44,402 nt of DNA from contig JAHILZ010000079.1 in assembly GCA_018896765.1 (NCBI GenBank), forward strand, positions 1 to 44,402, read 5' to 3'. A program made the position numbers and the translations under genes. This document shows, piece by piece, positions 30,153 to 36,276 of the stretch. How positions within the stretch are numbered: the stretch's first letter is position 1; each line of letters begins with the position of its first letter. The notes under the pieces are model-generated. The model did not search any database. It saw nothing but the letters and a program-made list of their open reading frames with translations, and had not been told where the DNA came from. The DNA is from Patescibacteria group bacterium. Lineage in GTDB: Bacteria; Patescibacteriota; Minisyncoccia; JAHIHE01.

Positions 30153-30205
30153 TTGAAATTCCTTAACGATAAATTAAAATCGCGGGAAGTTCGGGGAAAA
30201 AATAA
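30153..30205. repeat. 92-bp element end joined to methyltransferase relic 4
   Basis: 30153-30176 is the inverted left end of the 92-bp element (TTGAAATTCCTTAACGATAA). It abuts 30176-30205, which reads KIAGSSGKK and stop, the same tail as relics 1 and 2 (KIAxNSxKK). The element appears to have cut into a fourth relic. Confidence 0.6.
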
Positions 30206-30223
30206 AAATTAAAATATAAAATT

Positions 30224-31528
30224 ATGTTCTATGGTTTAAAGTTATTTCTCAAAAAAATAATTCCGCGGGAGTTTATTTTATGGACTCATAAACTGCGAGG
30301 AATGGCGGCGGCGTATTGGTTTGGATTTCCGGCGCGGAAACTCCGTGTTATTGGCGTGGCCGGCACTAAAGGAAAAACTACCACTGTTAATTTGATCACC
30401 CGCGTTTTAGAAAGAGCCGGGCATAAGGCGGCGATGTTTTCGACCGCCAATATGAGATTAGCCGGCGAAGAATCTCCGAATACGGAAAAATTGACGACCC
30501 CGTCGCCGTTTTTTTTGCAAAAATTCTTGCGTGAGGCGGTAAAAAAGAATTGTGATTACGCGGTAATTGAGGTTTCTTCCCATGCGCTTGTTCAGTATCG
30601 CCTTTGGGGAATAGATTTTGCCAAAGCGGTTATTACCAATCTGATGCCGGATCATTTAGATTATCATAAAGACGCGGCGGAATATCGGGATATTCACTTG
30701 AGGATGATTGGATATAAAACCGATGCGGTGATAGTGAATGGAGACGAAGCTGAAAGTCAAAAGTTGAAAGTTAAAAGTCAAAAATGCAATTCAAAAGTAA
30801 AAATTATGAATTTTGGGTTAAGGGAGGGCGATGATTTGCGGGGGTATGATATTCAATTAAATAGCAATTGCGTGGGGTTTAAAGCCGAATATAAAAATAA
30901 TTATTTGGGAGATTTTATTTTGAATATTCCCGGCAAGTTTAATGTTTACAATAGCTTGGCGGCTGTTTCGCTTGGAGTTTCCGAAGGCATAGAACCCGAT
31001 AAAATAAGAAAAGCTTTAATTTGCGTGAGAGGAGTGCCGGGAAGATTGGAAAATATAAAAGTATCCGACGCGCAGGATTTTACGGTAATTGTGGATTATG
31101 CCCATTCGCCGGATTCTCTGAAAAATGTTTATGAAGCGATTAAGCCGTATGTGAAAAATCGCTTGATCGCGGTTTTGGGCGGAACAGGCGACAGGGACAA
31201 GACTTATCGCTCTCGCGCCGGCGCTTTGGCCGATCAATTTGCCGATATTGTGATTGCGACCAATGAAGATCCATACTCTGAAGATCCGGAGGCAATTATG
31301 GATCAAGTATTGAGCGGGATAAAAAATAAAAAAATGGGTAAAAATTTGTTCAGGATTTTGGATCGGAAAGAAGCGATTGCAAAGGCGGTTGGTTTGGCCC
31401 AAAAAGGCGATACGATTTTAATTACCGGCAAAGGATCGGAGCAATTTATGATTTGGGGAGAAAAGAAAATTCCATGGGATGACAGGGAGGCGGCGAGAGA
31501 AGCGCTGAAAGAAAAATTTAAAATATAA
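30224..31528 (+). CDS. murE: MurE-type UDP-MurNAc-peptide ligase
   Basis: 434 residues. P-loop G47-T-K-G-K-T-T53; the central-domain signatures TTPSPFFLQKFL, VIEVSSHAL and ITNLMPDHLDYHKDAAEY; the C-terminal VIVDYAHSPDSLKNVYEAI, GGTGDRDKTYR and LITGKGSEQFM. These are MurE features; the enzyme adds the third stem-peptide residue to UDP-MurNAc-L-Ala-D-Glu with ATP. Two oddities: the N-terminal UDP-binding domain is largely missing (the P-loop is at 47, around 110 in most MurE), and the residue-selection motif, DNPR in diaminopimelate enzymes, reads N347-E-D-P-Y351. The third amino acid thus cannot be predicted. It stands apart from the division cluster at the end of the defence island. Confidence 0.87.
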   Translation: MFYGLKLFLKKIIPREFILWTHKLRGMAAAYWFGFPARKLRVIGVAGTKGKTTTVNLITRVLERAGHKAAMFSTANMRLAGEESPNTEKLTTPSPFFLQKFLREAVKKNCDYAVIEVSSHALVQYRLWGIDFAKAVITNLMPDHLDYHKDAAEYRDIHLRMIGYKTDAVIVNGDEAESQKLKVKSQKCNSKVKIMNFGLREGDDLRGYDIQLNSNCVGFKAEYKNNYLGDFILNIPGKFNVYNSLAAVSLGVSEGIEPDKIRKALICVRGVPGRLENIKVSDAQDFTVIVDYAHSPDSLKNVYEAIKPYVKNRLIAVLGGTGDRDKTYRSRAGALADQFADIVIATNEDPYSEDPEAIMDQVLSGIKNKKMGKNLFRILDRKEAIAKAVGLAQKGDTILITGKGSEQFMIWGEKKIPWDDREAAREALKEKFKI

Positions 31529-31530
31529 TC

Positions 31531-31599
31531 ATGCATTATCTTTATATTTTAAAATGCGCCGATGGCGCAAGGAGTTTATTGACAAAATATTGCTTTTAG
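31531..31599 (+). pseudogene. 5' fossil of a GIY-YIG (YhbQ-like) gene
   Basis: ATG 31531 opens MHYLYILKCADG, the stereotyped start of YhbQ/UPF0213-type GIY-YIG proteins (M.yvYiL.c.DGt.YtG), then the frame runs into unrelated sequence and stops at 31597. Only the first ~12 codons remain. The join is followed at once by the cold-shock promoter. Confidence 0.6.
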
Positions 31600-31607
31600 T
31601 TTATAGT
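31579..31607 (+). promoter_or_regulatory. Promoter of the cold-shock gene
   Basis: TTGACA (31579-31584), 17 bases, TATAGT (31602-31607). Leaves a leader of about 75 bases, as is common for csp mRNAs, which often fold differently at low temperature. Confidence 0.8.
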
Positions 31608-31688
31608 ATGCATATTGAATAAGATGCAGAAAAATAGTCGAGTTTCTCTTTATAGACAATATTATTAAAATAACAAAAAAACGATCAT

Positions 31689-31886
31689 ATGAACGGAATT
31701 ATTAAAACTCTTACGGACAAAGGATATGGATTTATTTCTCGCGAAGGCGAAACAAAAGATCTATTTTTCCACTCCAAGAATTTGAATGGCGTCACATTTG
31801 CCGAATTAAAAGTCGGCGATGCAGTCGCGTTTGAAGTCGAAGAGGGCCAAAAAGGCCTTGCTGCCGTAAATGTATCACGCGCATAA
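31689..31886 (+). CDS. csp: Cold-shock domain protein
   Basis: 65 residues, one cold-shock OB-fold domain. RNP1 is KGYGFIS (residues 11-17) and RNP2 is DLFFH (24-28); KVGDAVAFEVEEGQKGLAAV completes the barrel. CspA-family proteins bind single-stranded RNA and DNA and melt RNA structure. The long leader and the strong terminator make it a monocistronic unit, suiting the structured RNA typical of cold-shock control. Expression may not be cold-specific in CPR bacteria. Confidence 0.95.
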   Translation: MNGIIKTLTDKGYGFISREGETKDLFFHSKNLNGVTFAELKVGDAVAFEVEEGQKGLAAVNVSRA

Positions 31887-31897
31887 ATCGCGTAAAC

Positions 31898-31927
31898 AAA
31901 AATCGCCCCCGTGAGGGGGCGATTTTT
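31898..31927 (+). terminator. Strong terminator after csp
   Basis: Perfect 13-bp stem AAAAATCGCCCCC / GGGGGCGATTTTT, loop GTGA. Symmetrical ends, so it can also stop minus-strand transcription. Confidence 0.95.
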
Positions 31928-31943
31928 GTTTGTTTTACGGCGG

Positions 31944-32087
31944 TTAATTGGATTTTGCCTTGTTGCCGAAATGCCCCAAGCGCTTATTCTTCTTTACGGT
32001 TGCGTGTTTAGACTCGACGGCTATTCGAGGCGGAAGCGGGTAAGTTCTTAATAACGCGATTTGTTGCCATTTTAAGTAATCCACCAA
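31944..32087 (-). CDS. Possible small basic protein (about 47 aa)
   Basis: A minus-strand frame ending at TAA 31946-31944 reads LVDYLKWQQIALLRTYPLPP, RIAVESKHATVKKNKRLGHF, GNKAKSN. Composition is protein-like, and the bidirectional csp terminator lies just past its stop. There is no ATG; TTG 32087 is the only plausible start and no ribosome site precedes it. It may be a real short gene, or the tail of a lost one. No family recognised. Confidence 0.3.
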   Translation of the reverse strand: MVDYLKWQQIALLRTYPLPPRIAVESKHATVKKNKRLGHFGNKAKSN

Positions 32088-32103
32088 ATTTTTTAAAGGG
32101 GGG

Positions 32104-32132
32104 TTGATTTTTTTACATTTATAGTTTATAAT
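32104..32132 (+). promoter_or_regulatory. Promoter of the ATP synthase operon
   Basis: TTGATT (32104-32109), 17 bases, TATAAT (32127-32132), about 55 bases before atpB. Confidence 0.75.
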
Positions 32133-32187
32133 AGAGCTTTCTAGGCGTCGATGAATTTTAAAGGAATTTTAAAGCGAAAAACGCAAT

Positions 32188-32934
32188 ATGTTGAATATTT
32201 CTTTTCTTCCGGAACATATTATTACGGTTGGATCATTTGCGATTACTAATTCATTGCTTATTTCTTGGATAGCAATGGCAATATTAATAGTATTCGCTTA
32301 TTTTGCGACCAGAAAAATGAGGACGGTGCCGAGCGGACTTCAGAATTTCGCGGAAGTGATAATCGAAGGATTGTATAATTTAGTCGAAAGCGTCACTGGC
32401 AACGATAAGCAGACAAAGAAATTTTTCCCGGTTGTCGCGACTATTTTTCTTCTTGTGCTTCTTTGCAACTGGCTTGGTTTGATTCCCGGAGTAGGGAGCA
32501 TCGGTTTATGGGAAGAGGGGCATGGAGAAAAAACACTTGTGCCCTTGTTTCGTTCTACCAGCGCTGATTTGAATTTTACGCTGGCGCTTGCGATTATGTC
32601 AGTAGGGGCGGCGCAAATTTTTGGAATTGCCGCTTTGGGAGTTTATAAATATGGAAAAAAATTCATCAATTTGAAAAATCCAATTTTGTTTTTTGTGGGA
32701 ATTTTGGAGCTAATAGGAGAAACTGCTAAAATGGTTTCTTTTTCTTTTCGTTTGTTTGGAAATATTTTTGCGGGAGAAGTTTTGCTTTTGGTAATTTCAT
32801 TTCTTGCGCCGTATATAGTGCCGCTGCCTTTTTATTTTTTGGAAGTGATAGTCGGGGTGATTCAGGCGTTTATTTTCGCGATGCTTACTTTGGTATTTTT
32901 GAAAATGGCGGTAACTCCGCATGGAGAACACTAA
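32188..32934 (+). CDS. atpB: ATP synthase F0 subunit a
   Basis: 248 residues with five to six membrane helices. The essential arginine that faces the c-ring is R188 in SFSFRLFGNIFAGE; LLCNWLGLIPG (helix 3) and a C-terminal FYFLEVIVGVIQAFIFAMLT helix are also classic. Subunit a carries the ion half-channels of the F-type rotary ATP synthase. It is first in an operon ordered B-E-F-H-A-G-D-C, the standard bacterial order, under a promoter at 32104. A seven-fold heptanucleotide repeat follows its stop. Confidence 0.96.
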   Translation: MLNISFLPEHIITVGSFAITNSLLISWIAMAILIVFAYFATRKMRTVPSGLQNFAEVIIEGLYNLVESVTGNDKQTKKFFPVVATIFLLVLLCNWLGLIPGVGSIGLWEEGHGEKTLVPLFRSTSADLNFTLALAIMSVGAAQIFGIAALGVYKYGKKFINLKNPILFFVGILELIGETAKMVSFSFRLFGNIFAGEVLLLVISFLAPYIVPLPFYFLEVIVGVIQAFIFAMLTLVFLKMAVTPHGEH

Positions 32935-32938
32935 GAAT

Positions 32939-32991
32939 TAGTGAGTAGTGAGTAGTGAGTAGTGAGTAGTGAGTAGTGAGTAGTGAGTAGT
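32939..32991 (+). repeat. Tandem TAGTGAG heptamer, 7.5 copies
   Basis: Seven exact TAGTGAG units and a partial eighth directly after atpB. Copy number in such arrays changes readily by slippage. Confidence 0.95.
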
Positions 32992-33030
32992 AAAAAATAG
33001 TTAAATAAACAATAATTAAAAAGAATGACG

Positions 33031-33118
33031 AATCAAGAATTAAGAATCAAGAATTAAATAAATTCGCCGGCTGGCGAATCATAATTCATAATTCATAATT
33101 CATAATTCAGAGTTCAGA
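33031..33118. repeat. Inverted ATTC-word spacer between atpB and atpE
   Basis: GAATTAAGAATCAAGAATTA on the left, hairpin ATTCGCC-GGCT-GGCGAAT (33061-33078), then four ATAATTC words on the right. Can fold as one long hairpin. Confidence 0.65.
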
Positions 33119-33121
33119 ACT

Positions 33122-33349
33122 ATGGAAACAGAATCAGCAAAATTATTAGCCGCCGCGATCGCTATCGGCGTTGGCGCGCTTGCCCCCGCGATTGGAATTG
33201 GTATGATTGGCTCCAAAGCGGTTGAAGCAATCGGCAGGAATCCTGAAGCGGCCGGCAAAGTGCAGACTATGGCAATTTTGGCAATTGCATTCGCCGAGGC
33301 GGTAGCTATTTACGCTTTGGTCGTTGCGTTGATTATAAAATTCGCCTAG
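33122..33349 (+). CDS. atpE: ATP synthase F0 subunit c
   Basis: 75 residues, two membrane helices joined by the polar loop G38-R-N-P-E-A43. The ion-binding carboxylate is E59 in AIAFAEAVAIYAL. The residues after it are Ala-Val and not Ser/Thr, and no glutamine is placed as in sodium-binding c subunits, so proton coupling is likelier. Forms the rotor ring. It is separated from atpB by a 187-base repeat-filled spacer and from atpF by 206 bases, much wider than usual, perhaps allowing separate control of its high dosage. Confidence 0.96.
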   Translation: METESAKLLAAAIAIGVGALAPAIGIGMIGSKAVEAIGRNPEAAGKVQTMAILAIAFAEAVAIYALVVALIIKFA

Positions 33350-33360
33350 TTACTTCTTGT

Positions 33361-33470
33361 TAATTTTTAATTTTGAATTCTAAATTTCGAATGAATGAAC
33401 TAATGACTTAATTTTAAAACATTAAATTATTCAAAATTCAATAAAAATTCAAAATTAGAAATTCAAAATT
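33361..33470 (+). repeat. Dispersed ~110-bp AATTC-word repeat, copy 3
   Basis: Same order of words as 6103-6220 and the reverse complement of 9431-9542, including TTTCGAATGAATGAAC and TAATGACTTAATTTTAAAAC. Lies between atpE and atpF. Confidence 0.75.
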
Positions 33471-33555
33471 TTACTTCATTGTTTTATGATTTTAAGTCCG
33501 GTTTTTATAAGCTTTAGACTTAAGAGTTTATTGTCCGATATTATAAAATATAACT

Positions 33556-34050
33556 ATGACCGATCTATTTACAAAATTAGGCATTGATTGGAAGCTTTTG
33601 GCGGCACAGCTTGTTAATTTTACCATTCTTATCGTAATCTTGTACAAGCTTCTTTACAAGCCTATGCTGGATATGTTTCAGAAAAGGAAAAATACTATCT
33701 CGCGAAGCTTAAAAGAAGCCAAGAAAATAGAGGAAGATTTTAAAAACCTCAAGCGGGTTAAAGATTTAGAAATGCGCGATGCGCGCGTTCAGTCAAAAGA
33801 TTTAGTGAATAAAGCGACAGCGGCGGCTGAGGATCAAAAAAATAGAATTTTAGCCGAGACAAAAACCGCCAGTGATAAATTAGCGGGCGAAGCCAAGGGT
33901 ATTATTCGTCTTCAGAAAGAGCAGATGCTGAAAGATCTTGAAAAAGAAACTGGAAGTTTGGCCGCGCTGATGGTGGAGAAATTTTTCAAAAAAACTCTTT
34001 CTAAAGATGAGCAGGAAAAAATTGCAAGAGACATAGTGGAGGCAATGTAG
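33556..34050 (+). CDS. atpF: ATP synthase F0 subunit b
   Basis: 164 residues. One N-terminal membrane helix (about 16-33, AQLVNFTILIVILYKLLY) followed by a long charged helix (from MLDMFQKRKNTISRSLKEAK to the end) with alanine-rich right-handed coiled-coil spacing, and a short C-terminal globular helix. This is the peripheral stalk that holds F1 against rotation. Only one b-type gene is present, so a homodimer is expected. Length is normal (about 160). Confidence 0.93.
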   Translation: MTDLFTKLGIDWKLLAAQLVNFTILIVILYKLLYKPMLDMFQKRKNTISRSLKEAKKIEEDFKNLKRVKDLEMRDARVQSKDLVNKATAAAEDQKNRILAETKTASDKLAGEAKGIIRLQKEQMLKDLEKETGSLAALMVEKFFKKTLSKDEQEKIARDIVEAM

Positions 34051-34147
34051 TTTTTAGAGGGTAGAAAGTAGAGGGTAGAAAGCAGAAGGTAGAATGCGGT
34101 TAATTAACTACTCTCCACTTTCCACTTTCCACTTTCCACATTCAAAC
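34051..34147. repeat. Inverted GTAGAAA / TTTCCAC spacer between atpF and atpH
   Basis: Left arm GGTAGAAAGTAGAGGGTAGA and AAGCAGAAGGTAGA; right arm of three CTTTCCA words ending TTCCACATTC. AG-rich left and CT-rich right arms pair imperfectly with a TTAATTAA loop. Confidence 0.65.
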
Positions 34148-34148
34148 T

Positions 34149-34547
34149 ATGAAAATAACACCGGTAAAATACGCCAAGTCTCTTTTGGAAGCGCTGGATG
34201 GCGCGTCAAAAGAAACGCGGGAAATTTATCTTGATAATTTTTTAAAAATTGTCGAGAAAAATAACGATGGAAAAAATTTGCCTGATATTTTTAAAGAGAT
34301 TAAAAGAATGGAGCGTGAAAAAAGCGGCATTAAGGATGTTACGATTACCGCGGCGGTAGCGCTTTCGGACGGAACAGTTGCGGAAATTTCAAAAAAACTG
34401 GAAAAAATATTTTCTTCGAAAATAGAAATTCGCTCCGAAGTTAATCCGTCTATTGGCGGGGGGATTGTAATCGAGAGCGGAGAAGAAATTTTTGATAAAA
34501 GCTTGCGAAGCTTTATAAATAAGTTTAAACGCAGCTTAAGCGATTAA
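34149..34547 (+). CDS. atpH: ATP synthase F1 subunit delta
   Basis: 132 residues, shorter than the usual ~175: the N-terminal six-helix domain is reduced (ITPVKYAKSLLEALDGASKE) while the C-terminal part with the family signature is kept (VTITAAVALSDGTVAEISKK, then VNPSIGGGIVIESGEEIFDK and SLRSFINKFKRSL). Subunit delta joins the b stalk to the top of alpha3beta3. The shortened form is common in reduced genomes as far as I recall. The operon is interrupted right after it by a toxin-antitoxin cassette. Confidence 0.88.
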   Translation: MKITPVKYAKSLLEALDGASKETREIYLDNFLKIVEKNNDGKNLPDIFKEIKRMEREKSGIKDVTITAAVALSDGTVAEISKKLEKIFSSKIEIRSEVNPSIGGGIVIESGEEIFDKSLRSFINKFKRSLSD

Positions 34548-34583
34548 ACGCTTGGTTTAATAATTTCGCCCGCTAAACAAACC

Positions 34584-34633
34584 TTGACAATAAATTTTTC
34601 TATGATATTATTGTATTACAATGTATTACAATA
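34584..34633 (+). promoter_or_regulatory. Promoter and operator of the atp-inserted toxin-antitoxin pair
   Basis: TTGACA (34584-34589), 16 bases, TATTAT (34606-34611), overlapping tandem TATTACAAT words (34614-34622 and 34624-34632) that also form ATTGTATTACAAT dyads. Typical for autoregulation by a ribbon-helix-helix antitoxin. Confidence 0.7.
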
Positions 34634-34655
34634 ATAAATTAACTGATACAAAACT

Positions 34656-34871
34656 ATGCGTGAAGTAATCAATATTTCTCTTCCGTCTCCGACGGTTAAA
34701 ACTATCAAAAAAGCGGTAAAAGACGGCAATTATATCAGTACCAGTGAGTTTTTTCGCGATTTGTTGCGTAGTTGGCAGGAGAGTCAATTACTGATCGAAT
34801 TAGATAAAAGCCGCGAAGAAATCAAAGCGGGAAAAGGTAAAATTTTAAAATCTTTGAAAGCTTTAAAATGA
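34656..34871 (+). CDS. Ribbon-helix-helix antitoxin (ParD/CopG type)
   Basis: 71 residues. REVINISLPSPTVKTIKKAV is the beta-strand plus first helix of a CopG/ParD ribbon-helix-helix domain; YISTSEFFRDLLRSW is the second helix with the conserved S-E-F-[FI]-R-x-L pattern. The tail is charged and would wrap the toxin. ParD-type antitoxins neutralise the partner toxin and repress their own promoter as dimers on repeated operators, which are visible at 34614-34632. The toxin starts 10 bases after its TGA. Confidence 0.87.
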   Translation: MREVINISLPSPTVKTIKKAVKDGNYISTSEFFRDLLRSWQESQLLIELDKSREEIKAGKGKILKSLKALK

Positions 34872-34881
34872 TCAGTATTTT

Positions 34882-35145
34882 ATGAAAATTATTTACAGCT
34901 TAAAATTCGCTCGCGAGTATAAAAAATTGCCTAAAAAAGTAAAAGATGCGGCTGAACAACAGGAAATTATATTCCGAAAAAATCCTTTTGATTTAAAGCT
35001 TAAAACCCATAAACTCAACGGCAGATTAAGCGGATTTTTATCTTTTTCCATTGGCTATAAATATCGATTAATTTTCGAATTTTCCAAAGATGGCAAAACT
35101 GTATATTTTCATTCTGTCGGTGATCATGATATTTATCAGCAGTAA
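34882..35145 (+). CDS. RelE/ParE-superfamily toxin
   Basis: 87 residues: KIIYSLKFAREYKKLPKKVK, IIFRKNPFDLKLKTHKLNGR, then LSFSIGYKYRLIFEFSKDGK and VYFHSVGDHDIYQQ. The YR.IFE strand and the terminal H-D-x-Y segment follow the RelE/YafQ/ParE fold. RelE members cut mRNA in the ribosome; ParE members poison gyrase. The late basic residues and the HDIY end lean to the RelE/YoeB-like side, but the target cannot be settled. With the antitoxin at 34656 it forms a complete pair placed inside the ATP synthase operon. Confidence 0.87.
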   Translation: MKIIYSLKFAREYKKLPKKVKDAAEQQEIIFRKNPFDLKLKTHKLNGRLSGFLSFSIGYKYRLIFEFSKDGKTVYFHSVGDHDIYQQ

Positions 35146-35159
35146 ATTTATTTTTTCAA

Positions 35160-35363
35160 TTGTTCCGAATTTGGCTACAGTTGAAAAATAAAAAAGCGGC
35201 TAATCGCGGCGGCGCAGTGGCGGGAAAAGCGAGGAAGAATACGGAAAAAGAATTGGGGCGAAGCGTGATTTCCAAAGAGAATTATCTGCCTCGCAAGTCG
35301 ACGAGTTTACTGGTAAAAAAAACCTGTGAAGAAATTGAAATAAAGGAATATAAAATTATCTGA
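35160..35363 (+). pseudogene. C-terminal fragment of an antirepressor/DinD-like protein
   Basis: About 60 codons with KKAANRGGAVAGKARKNTEK, ELGRSVISKENYLP, resembling the conserved end of Bro-N/DinD-type damage-induced or antirepressor proteins (GG..AG.ARk..E...G..VvsKeNyl). There is no ATG in frame; only TTG at 35160 or 35181, and the N-terminal domain that should precede it is absent, with the toxin gene ending 15 bases upstream. It is most likely a remnant left by cassette exchange. The family call is tentative. Confidence 0.45.
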
Positions 35364-35385
35364 TTATCGATTAAATTTTAAAAAT

Positions 35386-36105
35386 ATGGAATTTAGAAAT
35401 CACGATATTCCGGATGAAATGAAATTTGGTAATACATCTACGGAAATACTACCTGAACAAAAACAGAATGAATTACAGAACGAAGCTAGTAGTAGTGAGG
35501 AATTAGAGAAGTACGAAAAATGGACAAAAGAGTTAAAGCACAGTCATTCAAAAACCGTAAATAAACTGACTAAAATAGTCAAGGATGCGGGATTTAAAAA
35601 ATTATTCATTAAGCCTTTTTTTAATTCAGGGGATATAGAAGTTGATCCTGACATTGACAGAGAAGCTATTTTATTTCCAGAAGATGGTTTGGAAAATCAT
35701 GAATTACTTGAATTAATTGATTGTAAATTTGCCCAAAAAGGATTTAGATTGGTTGCATTGCACGAGAAACAACACTTAAAATGTCCGGCTGATAAATTTA
35801 TTGATGATTATAAAAAAACAGCAATCGAATCTCAAACTAATCTTCAAAGTATTAATAAAAATAATAAAGAGTTTAAAGATTTAGTTGATGCTATTGCTAC
35901 GGATTCGGTATATGTAGATGTTATTTATAGCGGAGTGGAAGCCTTAGAATATAAAGGCGGGGACGAGCAATATGTTTTTTATGAAGATAATTATAATTTT
36001 TTGAAACTTGACATTATAGATAAAATAGTTGAAAGAGAAAACGAAATTAGAAAAGAATTGTTGGAAAAATATAATAAAATAAAAGGTAATTTAGAAAACG
36101 AATGA
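35386..36105 (+). CDS. Hypothetical protein between atpH and atpA
   Basis: 239 residues, acidic and soluble. The first ~55 residues look disordered (Glu/Asn/Gln/Ser-rich). Residues 55-240 appear to be a mixed alpha-beta domain: KTVNKLTKIVKDAGFKKLFI, DPDIDREAILFPEDGLENHE, KGFRLVALHEKQHLKCPADK, then DAIATDSVYVDVIYSGVEAL. HEKQH could recall a metal-binding site but there is no HExxH. No signal peptide, membrane segment or family was recognised. It was probably brought in with the neighbouring toxin-antitoxin cassette, as it has no counterpart in usual atp operons. Confidence 0.55.
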   Translation: MEFRNHDIPDEMKFGNTSTEILPEQKQNELQNEASSSEELEKYEKWTKELKHSHSKTVNKLTKIVKDAGFKKLFIKPFFNSGDIEVDPDIDREAILFPEDGLENHELLELIDCKFAQKGFRLVALHEKQHLKCPADKFIDDYKKTAIESQTNLQSINKNNKEFKDLVDAIATDSVYVDVIYSGVEALEYKGGDEQYVFYEDNYNFLKLDIIDKIVERENEIRKELLEKYNKIKGNLENE

Positions 36106-36203
36106 CCGAAATTTTAAAAGGAATACATTGCCATTATAAAGGTTAAATTACTTGAAAAATAAACTAAAAGGCGCTAAAATAATATATAAATAAAATAAAT
36201 AAG

Positions 36204-36275
36204 ATAGTAGAAGGTAGATAGTAGAAGGTAGATATTTAATTTACCACTCTCCACCCTCCACTTTCTATATTCAAT
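36204..36275. repeat. Inverted GTAGAAGGTAGATA spacer before atpA
   Basis: Left arm: two copies of GATAGTAGAAGGTA; right arm: CTCTCCACCCTCCACTTTCT. Same style as 34051-34147 and 37801-37878. Confidence 0.6.
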
Positions 36276-36276
36276 T

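Noticed and set aside
31944..32087. Firm gene call for the minus-strand frame behind csp
   Set aside because: Only a TTG start and no ribosome site; listed with low confidence and not used for any inference.
32939..32991. Possible CRISPR array
   Set aside because: The units are 7 bases with no spacers; it is a simple tandem repeat. No cas genes are present in the window.
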